Shown: positions 8,220 through 17,444, counted from the first letter of the stretch. The stretch is 36,692 bases of DNA from Pseudomonadota bacterium (GCA_027624235.1 JAQBYB010000024.1:1-36692), one strand, 5' to 3'. Numbers and translations are program-made. Notes: generated by a model from the letters alone, not told the origin.

Positions 8220-8708
8220 ATGGCTGAAGACGACGATCTGCTGGAACCCAGCATCGATCCGAAAAAACGCGCCATCGGTATTCGCCGGGTCACCGCCGTC
8301 AACGAGGCATCCACCCGCAGCGTCATGACCGTGCGCGGCCATACCGTCATTACCGATGAGAAAGAGTCCGACACCGGGCCGACGCCGCTGGAATTGACCC
8401 TGGCGTCGCTTAACGGATGTGAAGGCGTCATTATCAACCGTTGCGCCCAGGCCATGGGCTTTAAATATTCCGGTGTTGAGATCGAAAGCGAGGGCGAGGT
8501 CGATCAGCGCGGATCACGCGGTGTCCGCGGCGTCCGTCCTTATTTCAACTGGGTCAAGATGACGATCCGGGTGAAAAGCTCGGAAACGCCGGAACGCTTC
8601 GCCAAACTAGCCAAAAACGTCGAATTTCGCTGCCCGGTGATGAACCTGTTCCGTTCCGCGGATGTCGAGGTCACCGCCGATTGGCAGCTTGTCGCAGAAG
8701 ACGCCTAG
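8220..8708 (+). CDS. OsmC-family protein
   Basis: This 162-residue cytoplasmic protein belongs to the OsmC/Ohr superfamily, many of whose members reduce organic hydroperoxides through two cysteines. Cys67 (in SLNGCEG) and Cys138 (in FRCPVMN) lie where the redox pair is expected. Cys75 is an additional cysteine. The DTGPTPLELTLASL segment before Cys67 is the family signature. A strong AGGAGG (8205-8210) precedes the ATG, and the gene starts 18 bases after the LVIVD gene. Its place at the end of the transporter operon suggests protection against, or chemistry on, a reactive or sulfur-containing compound. It looks more like the general OsmC/YhfA branch than Ohr. Confidence 0.88.
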   Translation: MAEDDDLLEPSIDPKKRAIGIRRVTAVNEASTRSVMTVRGHTVITDEKESDTGPTPLELTLASLNGCEGVIINRCAQAMGFKYSGVEIESEGEVDQRGSRGVRGVRPYFNWVKMTIRVKSSETPERFAKLAKNVEFRCPVMNLFRSADVEVTADWQLVAEDA

Positions 8709-8735
8709 AAAAAAGCCGACACATTTCCACATATT

Positions 8736-8764
8736 TTGAAATATCCCTGTCACAAATGTAGGGT
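8736..8764 (+). promoter_or_regulatory. possible promoter for the binding-protein/kinase block
   Basis: TTGAAA (8736-8741) and TAGGGT (8759-8764) are separated by 17 bases in the AT-rich gap after the OsmC gene. The -10 element is weak. It would start transcription about 30 bases before the next ATG. Confidence 0.3.
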
Positions 8765-8802
8765 AGCCTCTTAGTCTTCCATAATCTCGTTTGGGACGAC
8801 GA

Positions 8803-9546
8803 ATGGTAAGGCTTCCGCTTCCTTTGACGCTCGGCGTCTTAATTTTTTTGACCCTATTCATGCCCGCGTCGCGGGCGGAAACGCTGGTGCTGAATAGCGT
8901 TGCCACCGCTCCATTATCAAATGACGCCGGAACCGGATTCCTAGACATTATTGCCAACGAAACATTCAGGCGAATCGGCATTAAACTCTCCCTGATAAGA
9001 CTTCCCGCCGAAAGAGGATTGATAAACGCGAATGCGGGGATCGACGATGGTGAATTACTTCGCATCGGCGGCATGGAAAAACTTTATCCGAATTTGGTTC
9101 CGGTGCCCGAAAAATTGATGGATGTGCATTTCGTCGCTTTCAGCATCAATCCATCGGTCAAAATTGACGGTTGGCAAAGTCTCAAGAACTATGCCGTCGG
9201 CTTCATCAAGGGTTGGAAAATCCTTGAAATCAACACCCCTAAAGAGGCTATAACTTTCCTCGCCCGGGATTCCGAGCAGCTTTTCACGATGCTTGAAAAG
9301 AACCGGATTGATGTCGCTTTATTTGATCGATTGATGGGTCTTGAAATCATCCGCCGTAAAAAAATTCAGGGCGCAAGGGATCTATCGCCGTCCTTGGCCG
9401 TCAGAGGCATGTACATCTATTTAAACAAAAAACACAAATCCCTGGCCCCGAAAATTGCCGCTTCCCTGGCGGCGTTAAAGTCGGAGGGATTTTACGACAA
9501 GGAACTGGAAAAAATTGAAATGGTTTTGAGGCAACGAAATAATTGA
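8803..9546 (+). CDS. periplasmic solute-binding protein, family-3-like, no permease partner
   Basis: This 248-residue exported protein has a clear Sec signal (basic MVRLPLP, hydrophobic core, cleavage near ASRA-E at about residue 25). The mature part begins with a beta strand followed by the GTGFLDIIANETFRRIGI helix region. The pattern RGLINANAGIDDGELLR is typical of family-3-like binding proteins related to amino-acid ABC transporters. No permease or ATPase gene is nearby. It may therefore act as a sensor, perhaps for the histidine kinase downstream. ATG 8803 is chosen over an in-frame TTG at 8791. Codon use looks less GC-rich than in the housekeeping genes, compatible with later acquisition. 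Confidence 0.75.
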   Translation: MVRLPLPLTLGVLIFLTLFMPASRAETLVLNSVATAPLSNDAGTGFLDIIANETFRRIGIKLSLIRLPAERGLINANAGIDDGELLRIGGMEKLYPNLVPVPEKLMDVHFVAFSINPSVKIDGWQSLKNYAVGFIKGWKILEINTPKEAITFLARDSEQLFTMLEKNRIDVALFDRLMGLEIIRRKKIQGARDLSPSLAVRGMYIYLNKKHKSLAPKIAASLAALKSEGFYDKELEKIEMVLRQRNN

Positions 9547-9574
9547 AACAGGGCAGGATATGTAAGATCGATCG

Positions 9575-9826
9575 ATGCTGTATTTAAGAAATTTTTTCTT
9601 ATTGATGGCGGCGCTTGCGGTCGCTGGCGAAGTGGCGCGGATAAGCGGCCTCAAATTCATCAAAAGCCACTCACTTTCCGGCATCAAAGCGTTGTTGCCG
9701 CCCTTAATAACGATCAAACTTCATCACGATCTTCACAAAAAGCATTTAAAGGTATTACCCCGGATCGTTGAATCACTCGAAGCCATCGACAAAATTAGCC
9801 GGATTAGAATACTGAGAACCGAGTAG
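9575..9826 (+). CDS. doubtful small ORF between binding protein and kinase
   Basis: An 83-codon ORF starts with a hydrophobic stretch (LRNFFLLMAALAVAGEVA, about residues 4-20) that could be a signal or anchor. The rest is basic and ends in SLEAIDKISRIRILRTE. No family is recognised and the ribosome binding site is weak. It fills almost the whole gap between two genes read in the same direction, which is the main reason to list it. Confidence 0.35.
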   Translation: MLYLRNFFLLMAALAVAGEVARISGLKFIKSHSLSGIKALLPPLITIKLHHDLHKKHLKVLPRIVESLEAIDKISRIRILRTE

Positions 9827-9865
9827 GTCGCATCGCTTCAGCGACCGAACTGAAATTGACCGGGC

Positions 9866-11677
9866 ATGAAAAAGGAAATCCAATCGCCGCTCTCTCGACG
9901 CCTGATCCTGTACATCGTGCTGTGCAGTTCCGCGATTACGCTTCTGTTGACCGCCAACCAACTTTATCGCGACTATCAAGCCGACGTCGGAATCATCAAT
10001 CGCGGTTTCGAACAAATTAATAATGTGCATTTAAAAAGCATCGAAGCGACGGTCTGGTCCACCGACCTGGACAAATTACAAACCCAGCTCAACGGAATTT
10101 CGAACCTGCCGGATATCGAATACGTGGCGGTCTCGGAAAAAGGCAAAACGTTGGCGTCGGTGGGCGAGATCACCGGGTCGAACCTTGTATCCAACACCTA
10201 TCCATTGACCCACATGCACAAGGGGCAAAAGCTTGAAATCGGCGCGTTAAAAGTCGTCGCCAATCTCGATTCAGCGTATTTCCGTGTGCTCGACAGAGCC
10301 GTGGTCATCCTTGTCAGCAACGCCATCAAAACCATGCTTGTGGCGACGTTCATGCTGTTGATTTTTCATTTGGTCGTAACCCGCTACCTGATTGAAATCG
10401 CTAATTATATTGCCAACATTAAACTGGGCAACACGTTTAAACCTCTTGAATTGACCCGTAACAAAAGACCGGAAAACAAGGCGGATGAACTGGATTTTGT
10501 CGTCGAATCCATTAATGAAACATCCAGGAGAGTTCGACGCGCCTTTGGTGAGGTCCAGCAAACTCAAGAACTTCTGCGTGAAAGCCAGGACCGCCTTCGG
10601 ACCTTTATGGATAACGTGCCGGCGCTGGTTTCCCTGAAGAACCTGGATGGGTGCTACCTGCTGATGAACAACGAATATACCAAGCAATTCGGCATAAGCC
10701 TTGATCAGGGGGAGGGAAGCAACACCAGCGATCTCTTTCCCAAGGAAATGGTTGAGAGGTTCGGTATTCAGGAACGCGAGGTCATTGATACCAGAGGAAA
10801 AATCACCATGGAACATCTGATCCAGCACCTGGACGGCCAGCACACCCATTTGTGCACGAAATTTCCTATTGTTGATCAATCTGGCCAGATCACCAGCATC
10901 GGCACCATCAGCACCGACATCACCGAGCTCAAAAATGCCGAAGAGGATCGGCGCAAGGCATTGGTCAATGCCGAGGAGGCCAACCAGGCGAAGTCTGAGT
11001 TTTTGGCCACCATGAGCCACGAGTTACGCACCCCACTGAACGCCATTCTCGGTTTTTCCGATATCCTGAGCAATCAATACTTCGGCCCGCCCGGCGCAGG
11101 AAGATACCGGGAGTATGCCCAAGACATCCATAACAGCGGCCAATACCTGCTGGAGTTGGTCAACGATCTTCTCGATATTTCGACCATTGAAGCGGGCAAG
11201 CAGTCTATGGATAAGGAGCAACTGGACACAACAGAGATTCTAACGGAGTGTATGAAAACCGTTGCCGACAAGGCCACGGGAAAAGGGATCGAGCTGCTGA
11301 TCAACGTGCCTGAAAACTTTCCCTCCCTGTACGCCGATAAACGCGCCACCAAGCAAATCCTTCTCAACCTTCTTTCCAATGCGGTCAAGTTCACGCCTGA
11401 AGGTGGCCAGATTACCGTGGATGCCAAGTTCTCCGAACGGGATATCACGCTCAGTATTGCTAATACTGGAGAGGGCATTTCGGCAAAAGAATTACCGCAC
11501 CTGACCGACCCCTTCAAAAGGGTTGAACAGAATCCCTATGTCACCGAAAGGGGTTGGGGATTGGGCTTAACCATTACCAAGTCCCTGATTGAAATGCATA
11601 ACGGCAGGCTGGACATCGAAAGCACCGTCGGTGTTGGGACCATGATCACGGTAACGATGCCGAATATCCGGCTATAA
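9866..11677 (+). CDS. membrane PAS-domain sensor histidine kinase
   Basis: This 603-residue inner-membrane sensor kinase should autophosphorylate and pass phosphate to a response regulator not encoded here. It has a first membrane helix at about residues 13-33, a periplasmic domain of about 110 residues, and a second helix near 145-172. A linker leads to a PAS domain (about 240-355) ending in [11 protein letters not shown], then HisKA with His385 in [15 protein letters not shown] and an HATPase domain. N-box Asn505 is present. The G1 box reads ANTGEGIS, with Asn533 where Asp is expected, and the G2 box reads GWGLGL. These changes raise doubt about ATP binding or kinase activity. The binding protein upstream is a candidate partner. 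Confidence 0.9.
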   Translation: MKKEIQSPLSRRLILYIVLCSSAITLLLTANQLYRDYQADVGIINRGFEQINNVHLKSIEATVWSTDLDKLQTQLNGISNLPDIEYVAVSEKGKTLASVGEITGSNLVSNTYPLTHMHKGQKLEIGALKVVANLDSAYFRVLDRAVVILVSNAIKTMLVATFMLLIFHLVVTRYLIEIANYIANIKLGNTFKPLELTRNKRPENKADELDFVVESINETSRRVRRAFGEVQQTQELLRESQDRLRTFMDNVPALVSLKNLDGCYLLMNNEYTKQFGISLDQGEGSNTSDLFPKEMVERFGIQEREVIDTRGKITMEHLIQHLDGQHTHLCTKFPIVDQSGQITSIGTISTDITELKNAEEDRRKALVNAEEANQAKSEFLATMSHELRTPLNAILGFSDILSNQYFGPPGAGRYREYAQDIHNSGQYLLELVNDLLDISTIEAGKQSMDKEQLDTTEILTECMKTVADKATGKGIELLINVPENFPSLYADKRATKQILLNLLSNAVKFTPEGGQITVDAKFSERDITLSIANTGEGISAKELPHLTDPFKRVEQNPYVTERGWGLGLTITKSLIEMHNGRLDIESTVGVGTMITVTMPNIRL

Positions 11678-11716
11678 AGTAACCCGTTTCGGCAGTCGGC
11701 GGTTGCGCCGGTGGCT

Positions 11717-11748
11717 TTATCCACAAAAACAGCAATTCTTGTGGATAA
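11717..11748. promoter_or_regulatory. two perfect DnaA boxes in inverted orientation upstream of dnaE
   Basis: TTATCCACA (11717-11725) and its exact reverse complement TGTGGATAA (11740-11748) lie 14 bases apart, 58 bases before the dnaE start. Both match the strong E. coli DnaA box. The repeat extends one more base on each side, forming a 10-bp dyad. No T-run follows, so a terminator is less likely. DnaA control of dnaE, or DnaA titration, is the likely role, by inference. Confidence 0.6.
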
Positions 11749-11806
11749 CTTAAACCAACACTACAAGATATGGTGACATTGCCGGCCGGTTGTGAAATTC
11801 TTGCTT

Positions 11807-14800
11807 ATGCCTCACGCGGATTTCGTCCACCTGCGCGTTCATAGCGCTTATTCGCTCTCGGAAGGCGCTATTCCGATCAAGGACCTGGTGCGGCTCGCGG
11901 TTGACAAGAATATGCCGGCGGTCGCCATCACCGACACCAACAATCTGTTCGGAGCGTTGGAATTCGCCGCCGCGGCCAAAGACGGCGTACAGCCGATCAT
12001 CGGTTGCCAGCTTTCCATCGCGCGTCAAACAAAGGCCGCCGCCTCTCATGGCTCAAAAAACGGTGGCGGCGCCGGCCACGGCCTAGCCCGGGACTCCGAT
12101 GCCTTGGTGTTGCTGGTTCAGAACGAGGACGGATACCACAACCTGCTCAAACTGATCAGCCGGGCCTATTTGGGCGAGCCTGATACCGAGCCCCCGATGG
12201 AGCCACAGGTGACGCTATCGACATTGCAGGACCATGGCGAGGGCTTGATCGCCTTAACCGGCGGGCCAAAGGGCCCGGTCGGCCATCTGTTGGTCAATGG
12301 CCAGAACGACGAGGCCAAGGCGCTGCTGCAACGGCTCAAGAAAATATTCCCCGGCCGTCTTTACGTGGAACTGATGCGCCACGGCTTGACCGAGGAAAAA
12401 CAGACCGAGCCCGGGTTCCTGGACATGGCCTATGATATGGACCTGCCCATTGTCGCCACCAACGAGTGCTTTTTTTCCGACGCCTCCATGCATGAAGCCC
12501 ATGACGCGCTGATCTGCATCGCCGAAGGCGCCTATATTTCGGATGCCGAACGCCGCCGGCTGTCAACGAACCACGGCTTCAAGTCGGCCAATGAAATGCG
12601 CGCCCTGTTTAGCGATCTGCCGGAAGCCGTGGATAATACCCTTGTCGTTGCCCGGCGAACCGCCTTCATGGCCGAGTCCCGTTCCCCGATCCTGCCGCCG
12701 TATGACTGCGGCGCAAACAGCAGCGAGGAAGAAGAACTCACCGCCCAGGCCAAGGCCGGCCTGGAAGCCAGGCTCAAAGCCCAGGTGTTCACCCCCGCCA
12801 TGGCCGCCGACGAACAAGAACACGCCGCGGCCCCGTATCGAAAGCGGCTTGAGTATGAGCTTACCGTCATCGACGACATGGGCTATCCGGGCTACTTCCT
12901 GATCGTCGCCGACTTCATCCATTGGGCCAAGGAACACGGCATTCCGGTCGGCCCCGGGCGTGGCTCCGGCGCCGGTTCCGTGGTCGCCTGGGCGCTGACC
13001 ATTACCGACCTAGACCCACTTCGTTTCGGGCTATTGTTCGAACGCTTCCTCAACCATGACCGTATCTCCATGCCTGATTTCGATATCGATTTTTGTCAGG
13101 ACCGCCGTGACGAAGTGATCCGTTACGTTCAGGAAAAATATGGTCGCGATCACGTTGCCCAGATTATTACCTTCGGAAAATTACAGGCCCGCGCCGTGCT
13201 GCGTGATGTCGGCCGGGTCCTGGAAATTCCTTACGGTTACGTCGATAAAATCTGCAAGCTGGTGCCGTCAAATCCTGCCAATCCACCAACCCTGGATGAA
13301 GCCATGAAGGCGGAACCGCAAATCCGCCAACTGGCGAACGAAGACCCGCAGGTGGAAAAACTGATCCGCATCGCCCGGCAGTTGGAAGGGCTTTACCGCC
13401 ATGCCTCGACCCACGCCGCCGGGGTCGTCATCGGCGACCGGCCGCTGGACGAACTGATCCCGCTATACCGCGACCCCAGATCCGACATGCCGGTCAGCGG
13501 GTTCTCCATGAAATATGTCGAGGCCGCGGGCCTGGTAAAATTCGATTTTCTGGGTCTCAAGACGCTGACCGTCCTCAGCCGCGCCGAGAAGCTGGTGCAC
13601 GAGACCGGCGCCGCCCTCGACATTTCCAAAATCCCCCTCGATGACAAGGCGACCTTTGACCTGATCGCCAACGGCGACACCACCGGCGTCTTCCAGTTGG
13701 AATCGTCGGGCATGGTGCAGGTATTGAAAGACCTCCGTCCTGACAGCTTCGAGGACATCATCGCCGTCGTCGCCCTCTACCGCCCCGGCCCGATGGGCAA
13801 CATCCCCAGCTACATCAAGCGCAAGCACGGCGATGAGGCGCCGGATTACATGTATCCGACGCTGGAAGGAATCCTCAAGGAAACCTTCGGTATCATCATC
13901 TACCAGGAACAGGTGATGCAGATCGCCCAGGAATTGTCGGGCTATTCGCTGGGCGCCGCCGATATCCTGCGCCGCGCCATGGGTAAAAAAATACGCTCTG
14001 AAATGGCGGAACAGCGCCAAATCTTCATCAAGGGTGCGGTCGCCAAGGGGGTCCCTGAGTCCAAGGCTCTTGAAGTCTTCGAACTGGTCAACAAGTTTGC
14101 TGACTACGGCTTCAACAAATCCCATGCCGCCGCCTATGCCCTGGTCGCCTACCAGACGGCCTATATGAAGGCCAAATACCCGGTTGAATTCATGGCCGCC
14201 TCGATGACGCTGGACATCGGCAACACCGATAAATTGAGTGTCTTTCATCAGGAACTTCGCACCATGGGAATCGCGGTTCTGGGACCGGACGTCAATGCTT
14301 CGGAGTCTGTGTTCACGGTCGAAAGGGATCAAGATGGTCGCGGCGGGGCCATTCGATACGCGCTGGCCGCCATCAAGAACGTCGGCGCAGCGGCGATGCA
14401 AGGATTGGTCCGGGAACGCCAGAAAAATGGCCCCTTCAAGGATCTGTTCGACTTCGCCGAACGCCTCGACCCCCATGCGGTCAATAAACGCCAAATGGAA
14501 AACTTGGTCAGGGCAGGGGCTTTCGACAGCCTGACGCCAAACCGCCGGCAGGTCTACGGCGCCATTGAGGCGCTGCTCCGCCACGCTTGCGTCGCCAACA
14601 ATGAACGCGATAGCGGTCAAATGGGGCTGTTCGGCGGCGCCGCCGCCGGGGCGGTAGAAGCGCCATCGATGCCGGAAATCGCCGATTGGCAGAAAATGGA
14701 CCGCTTAACCGAAGAATTTGAAGCCACCGGACTTTATCTTTCCGGCCACCCATTGGATGACTTCGCCCCGATCATGAAACGCCTCAAGGTGAAGACCTGC

Positions 14801-15301
14801 GCCGACATCGTCGCCGCCGGCAAGCCCGGCCCCAGACGGATGGCGGGGACCTTGCTGGGCATTAGCGAGCGCACCTCAAAAAAAGGCAATCGATATGCTT
14901 TTTTAAGCTTCACTGATACATCGGGAGTCTTTGAAGCAATCGCCTTTTCCGAAATACTCAACGAAAACCGGGGAATTCTCGAAGCCGGGCAGTCATTCTT
15001 CATCCGCGCCCAGTTCGACGCCGATGGCCGTTTTTCCTTACAAAGCCTGCAACTGCTCGAGAAAGCCGGCGACAAGGTCGCTCCCGGCCTCGCCATTGTG
15101 GTTGCATCCGCCACCCCCCTCATCGCGCTCAGAGACATCTTGTCGGGCTGGCGTAATGGCGGGAGTCACGTGACGGTTATTTCCAGGCTAGAGGAGGGCG
15201 CCGAAGTTGAGGTTGAACTGCGCGGTGGCTACGCCCTGACGCCGGACATCATCAACGCCGTCCGCGCCATTCCCGGCATTGTCGAGGCGCGCGAGTCGTA
15301 A
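11807..15301 (+). CDS. dnaE: DNA polymerase III subunit alpha
   Basis: This is the catalytic subunit of the replicative polymerase. The 1164-residue protein has an N-terminal PHP domain (FVHLRVHSAYSLSEGAIP at about 6-23), the polymerase core with catalytic aspartates in MPDFDIDF (Asp424, Asp426) and a third in VKFDFLGL, the glycine-rich GPGRGSGAGS loop, and YNKSHAAAYAL-type finger residues. Near the C-terminus is an OB-fold (RMAGTLLGISERTSKKGNRYAFLSF). ATG 11807 matches the family start; an in-frame GTG at 11792 is the alternative. It is the DnaE1 type by length and by its place in the conserved proS-lol-dnaE-rpsB order. No proofreading exonuclease domain is fused. Confidence 0.97.
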   Translation: MPHADFVHLRVHSAYSLSEGAIPIKDLVRLAVDKNMPAVAITDTNNLFGALEFAAAAKDGVQPIIGCQLSIARQTKAAASHGSKNGGGAGHGLARDSDALVLLVQNEDGYHNLLKLISRAYLGEPDTEPPMEPQVTLSTLQDHGEGLIALTGGPKGPVGHLLVNGQNDEAKALLQRLKKIFPGRLYVELMRHGLTEEKQTEPGFLDMAYDMDLPIVATNECFFSDASMHEAHDALICIAEGAYISDAERRRLSTNHGFKSANEMRALFSDLPEAVDNTLVVARRTAFMAESRSPILPPYDCGANSSEEEELTAQAKAGLEARLKAQVFTPAMAADEQEHAAAPYRKRLEYELTVIDDMGYPGYFLIVADFIHWAKEHGIPVGPGRGSGAGSVVAWALTITDLDPLRFGLLFERFLNHDRISMPDFDIDFCQDRRDEVIRYVQEKYGRDHVAQIITFGKLQARAVLRDVGRVLEIPYGYVDKICKLVPSNPANPPTLDEAMKAEPQIRQLANEDPQVEKLIRIARQLEGLYRHASTHAAGVVIGDRPLDELIPLYRDPRSDMPVSGFSMKYVEAAGLVKFDFLGLKTLTVLSRAEKLVHETGAALDISKIPLDDKATFDLIANGDTTGVFQLESSGMVQVLKDLRPDSFEDIIAVVALYRPGPMGNIPSYIKRKHGDEAPDYMYPTLEGILKETFGIIIYQEQVMQIAQELSGYSLGAADILRRAMGKKIRSEMAEQRQIFIKGAVAKGVPESKALEVFELVNKFADYGFNKSHAAAYALVAYQTAYMKAKYPVEFMAASMTLDIGNTDKLSVFHQELRTMGIAVLGPDVNASESVFTVERDQDGRGGAIRYALAAIKNVGAAAMQGLVRERQKNGPFKDLFDFAERLDPHAVNKRQMENLVRAGAFDSLTPNRRQVYGAIEALLRHACVANNERDSGQMGLFGGAAAGAVEAPSMPEIADWQKMDRLTEEFEATGLYLSGHPLDDFAPIMKRLKVKTCADIVAAGKPGPRRMAGTLLGISERTSKKGNRYAFLSFTDTSGVFEAIAFSEILNENRGILEAGQSFFIRAQFDADGRFSLQSLQLLEKAGDKVAPGLAIVVASATPLIALRDILSGWRNGGSHVTVISRLEEGAEVEVELRGGYALTPDIINAVRAIPGIVEARES

Positions 15302-15477
15302 TAAATTCAGCCCCGCCCTTTGTCCTTGCTTTCCCCTTTCCCAAGGGCTAAACATCGCGCGATTTCACACGCAGGCGTACGGTGTTTGGCGCAAATTCGC
15401 TACCTCACTGTTCCGGTGTCCTTTCATTTGATTAGGACCAAGCTTGCGGAGGTATAACCGGAGAAGGATATAAAACG
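15302..15477 (+). promoter_or_regulatory. rpsB leader and promoter region
   Basis: This 176-base gap holds a weak promoter-like pair, TTGCTT (15326-15331) and TAAACA (15349-15354), 17 bases apart. A small hairpin follows, GTCCT (15418-15422) with AGGAC (15434-15438). Two purine-rich segments (GGAGG near 15449 and GGAGAAGGA near 15462) precede the start. A long leader would allow feedback by S2, as known in E. coli, but I see no specific conserved structure. Confidence 0.3.
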
Positions 15478-16428
15478 ATGGCGCTTCCCGCCTTTTCTAT
15501 GCGTCAGCTCTTGGAAGCTGGCGTTCATTTCGGACACAGCACCAGACGCTGGAATCCGAAAATGTCCCCGTACTTGTTCGGGGTCCGCAACGGCATTCAC
15601 ATCATCGATCTTCAGCAAACGGTTCCCTTGCTGCATCAGGCCATGACCGCCGTTAAAGACGTCGTCGCCGCCGGTGGCCGGGTTTTGTTTGTCGGCACCA
15701 AGCGCCAGGCATCGCCCCTAGTTGCCGAAGCCGCCAAGCGCTGTGGACAGTATTACGTCAATCACCGCTGGCTTGGCGGCATGATGACCAACTGGCAGAC
15801 GATTTCCAATTCGATCAAGCGCCTGCGCGCCCTGGACGACAAATTGTCCGGGGAAACCCTTGGCCTGACGAAGAAAGAACTGCTGGGCCTGACCCGCGAG
15901 CAAGTAAATCTTGAGCGCGCCCTGGGTGGCATCAAGGAAATGGGCGGGCTACCGGATATTTTGGTCGTCATTGACACCAACAAGGAAGGCATTGCCGTTG
16001 CCGAAGCCAATAAGTTAGGCATACCGGTGGTCGGTGTTATTGATTCGAACAGCCTGCCCGATGGAATCGACTATCCGGTGCCTGGTAACGACGACGCCAT
16101 TCGCGCCATCAATCTATATTGTGAATTGATCGGCGGCTCGGTGCTCGACGGCATTCAACAAGAGGTCAAGGCCGCCGGTGGAGATGCCGGGGCCTCACCG
16201 ACTGGTCCCACGGAATCCCTGCCCGGGGTCTCCGCCGCCGAAGAAGCCGAAGCCAAGGACGCCAGCCCCGCCGCTAAAAAGAGCGACGAAAAGAAAGGCG
16301 ATCATAAAAAAGAGCCCGCCAAATCGGCTATTAAACCAGCCAAAAGCGATGACAAGGCTAAGGACAAAGCCAACACTCAGGCTAGCGACGCGGCGAAAAA
16401 CTCAGACAAAGCCGATGAAAAAGTCTAA
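15478..16428 (+). CDS. rpsB: 30S ribosomal protein S2 with a long charged tail
   Basis: S2 binds the head-body hinge region of the 30S subunit and helps hold S1. The N-terminal 230 of 316 residues are a standard S2: [22 protein letters not shown] at the start, then [15 protein letters not shown] and [11 protein letters not shown]. Residues 231-316 form an extra tail rich in Lys, Ala, Asp, Glu and Ser, with no aromatic residues and probably disordered. Extended S2 tails occur in some alphaproteobacteria, but this one adds about a third to the core. tsf follows after 44 bases, the usual pair. Confidence 0.97.
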   Translation: MALPAFSMRQLLEAGVHFGHSTRRWNPKMSPYLFGVRNGIHIIDLQQTVPLLHQAMTAVKDVVAAGGRVLFVGTKRQASPLVAEAAKRCGQYYVNHRWLGGMMTNWQTISNSIKRLRALDDKLSGETLGLTKKELLGLTREQVNLERALGGIKEMGGLPDILVVIDTNKEGIAVAEANKLGIPVVGVIDSNSLPDGIDYPVPGNDDAIRAINLYCELIGGSVLDGIQQEVKAAGGDAGASPTGPTESLPGVSAAEEAEAKDASPAAKKSDEKKGDHKKEPAKSAIKPAKSDDKAKDKANTQASDAAKNSDKADEKV

Positions 16429-16472
16429 GTCTTTTAGTCAGTTATAAAATAAATTTAAACAAAAGGATTAAG

Positions 16473-17399
16473 ATGGCTGAGATCACTGCCGCCCTAGTCA
16501 AGAACCTGCGCGAGAAAACCGGCGCGGGCATGATGGATTGTAAAAAGGCGCTTGTCGACAGCGAAGGCGATATCGAAATCGCTGTCGACTGGCTGCGCGC
16601 CAAGGGCCTGTCGGCGGCCGCCAAAAAGGCCGGACGCATCGCCTCCGAAGGACTGATCGGCGTCGCCATCAAAGGCGGCGCCGGCGCCTTGGTTGAAGTC
16701 AATTCAGAAACCGATTTTGTCGCCCGCAACGATGCTTTCCAGGCATTTGTCCGCACCGTTGCCGGACTGGCGCTTGAATCCGGCAATGATTTGGACGCGT
16801 TAAAGGAATCCCCTTATCCCGGCACTGACCGCAATGTTACCGAGGAACTCACCAATCTGATCGCCACCATCGGTGAAAATATGTCAATTCGCCGCATCGA
16901 AGTGATCGAGGTCGGCGAGGGCGCCATCTCATCGTACATCCATAATGCCGTTGCCGACGATCTCGGCAAGATCGGGGTGCTCGTCGCCCTTGAATCCGGT
17001 GCTGACGCCGGCAAGCTGGATGCCATCGGCAAGCAGATCGCCATGCATGTCGCGGCCTCGAAGCCACAAGCGGTGTCCAAGGAGGGCCTGGAGCCGGCGG
17101 TTATCGAACGCGAGCGTAATTTCCTGGCTGAACAGGCGCGCGAATCCGGCAAGCCCGAGGACATCATTGAAAAAATGCTCGAAGGGCGGATGCGTAAGTT
17201 TTACGAAGATGTCTGCCTTTTGGAGCAGACCTTCGTCATCGACGGCGAAACCAAGGTTGAAAAGGTTTTGGAGTCGGCCGCCAAGGATGCCGGCGGACCC
17301 ATTCAGGTCGCCAATTTCGGTTTATTCGTCCTCGGTGAGGGGATCGAAAAGAAGGAAGAGGATTTCGCCGCCGAGGTTGCCGCGATGTCCGGCAGCTAA
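16473..17399 (+). CDS. tsf: elongation factor Ts
   Basis: EF-Ts is the nucleotide exchange factor that recycles EF-Tu-GDP. The 308-residue protein opens with a UBA-like domain and the signature [16 protein letters not shown] (about residues 12-27). The EF-Tu contact segment [11 protein letters not shown] lies at about 77-87. Two further core domains follow, with the [12 protein letters not shown] motif at about 190-202. An AAGGA precedes the ATG. It lies between rpsB and pyrH, the typical bacterial order. Confidence 0.97.
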   Translation: MAEITAALVKNLREKTGAGMMDCKKALVDSEGDIEIAVDWLRAKGLSAAAKKAGRIASEGLIGVAIKGGAGALVEVNSETDFVARNDAFQAFVRTVAGLALESGNDLDALKESPYPGTDRNVTEELTNLIATIGENMSIRRIEVIEVGEGAISSYIHNAVADDLGKIGVLVALESGADAGKLDAIGKQIAMHVAASKPQAVSKEGLEPAVIERERNFLAEQARESGKPEDIIEKMLEGRMRKFYEDVCLLEQTFVIDGETKVEKVLESAAKDAGGPIQVANFGLFVLGEGIEKKEEDFAAEVAAMSGS

Positions 17400-17444
17400 G
17401 CCTCGTTTTTGAGAAAAGTATCGAAGACCTAGCGATGGTGTAGA

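Noticed and set aside
11717-11748. The DnaA-box dyad read as a rho-independent terminator of the kinase gene.
   Set aside because: The stem is AT-rich, the loop is long and no T-run follows on the plus strand. Two exact DnaA boxes explain it better.
13463-14620. A 385-codon minus-strand ORF.
   Set aside because: It lies inside dnaE on the opposite strand and shows no family features. High GC makes such shadows common.
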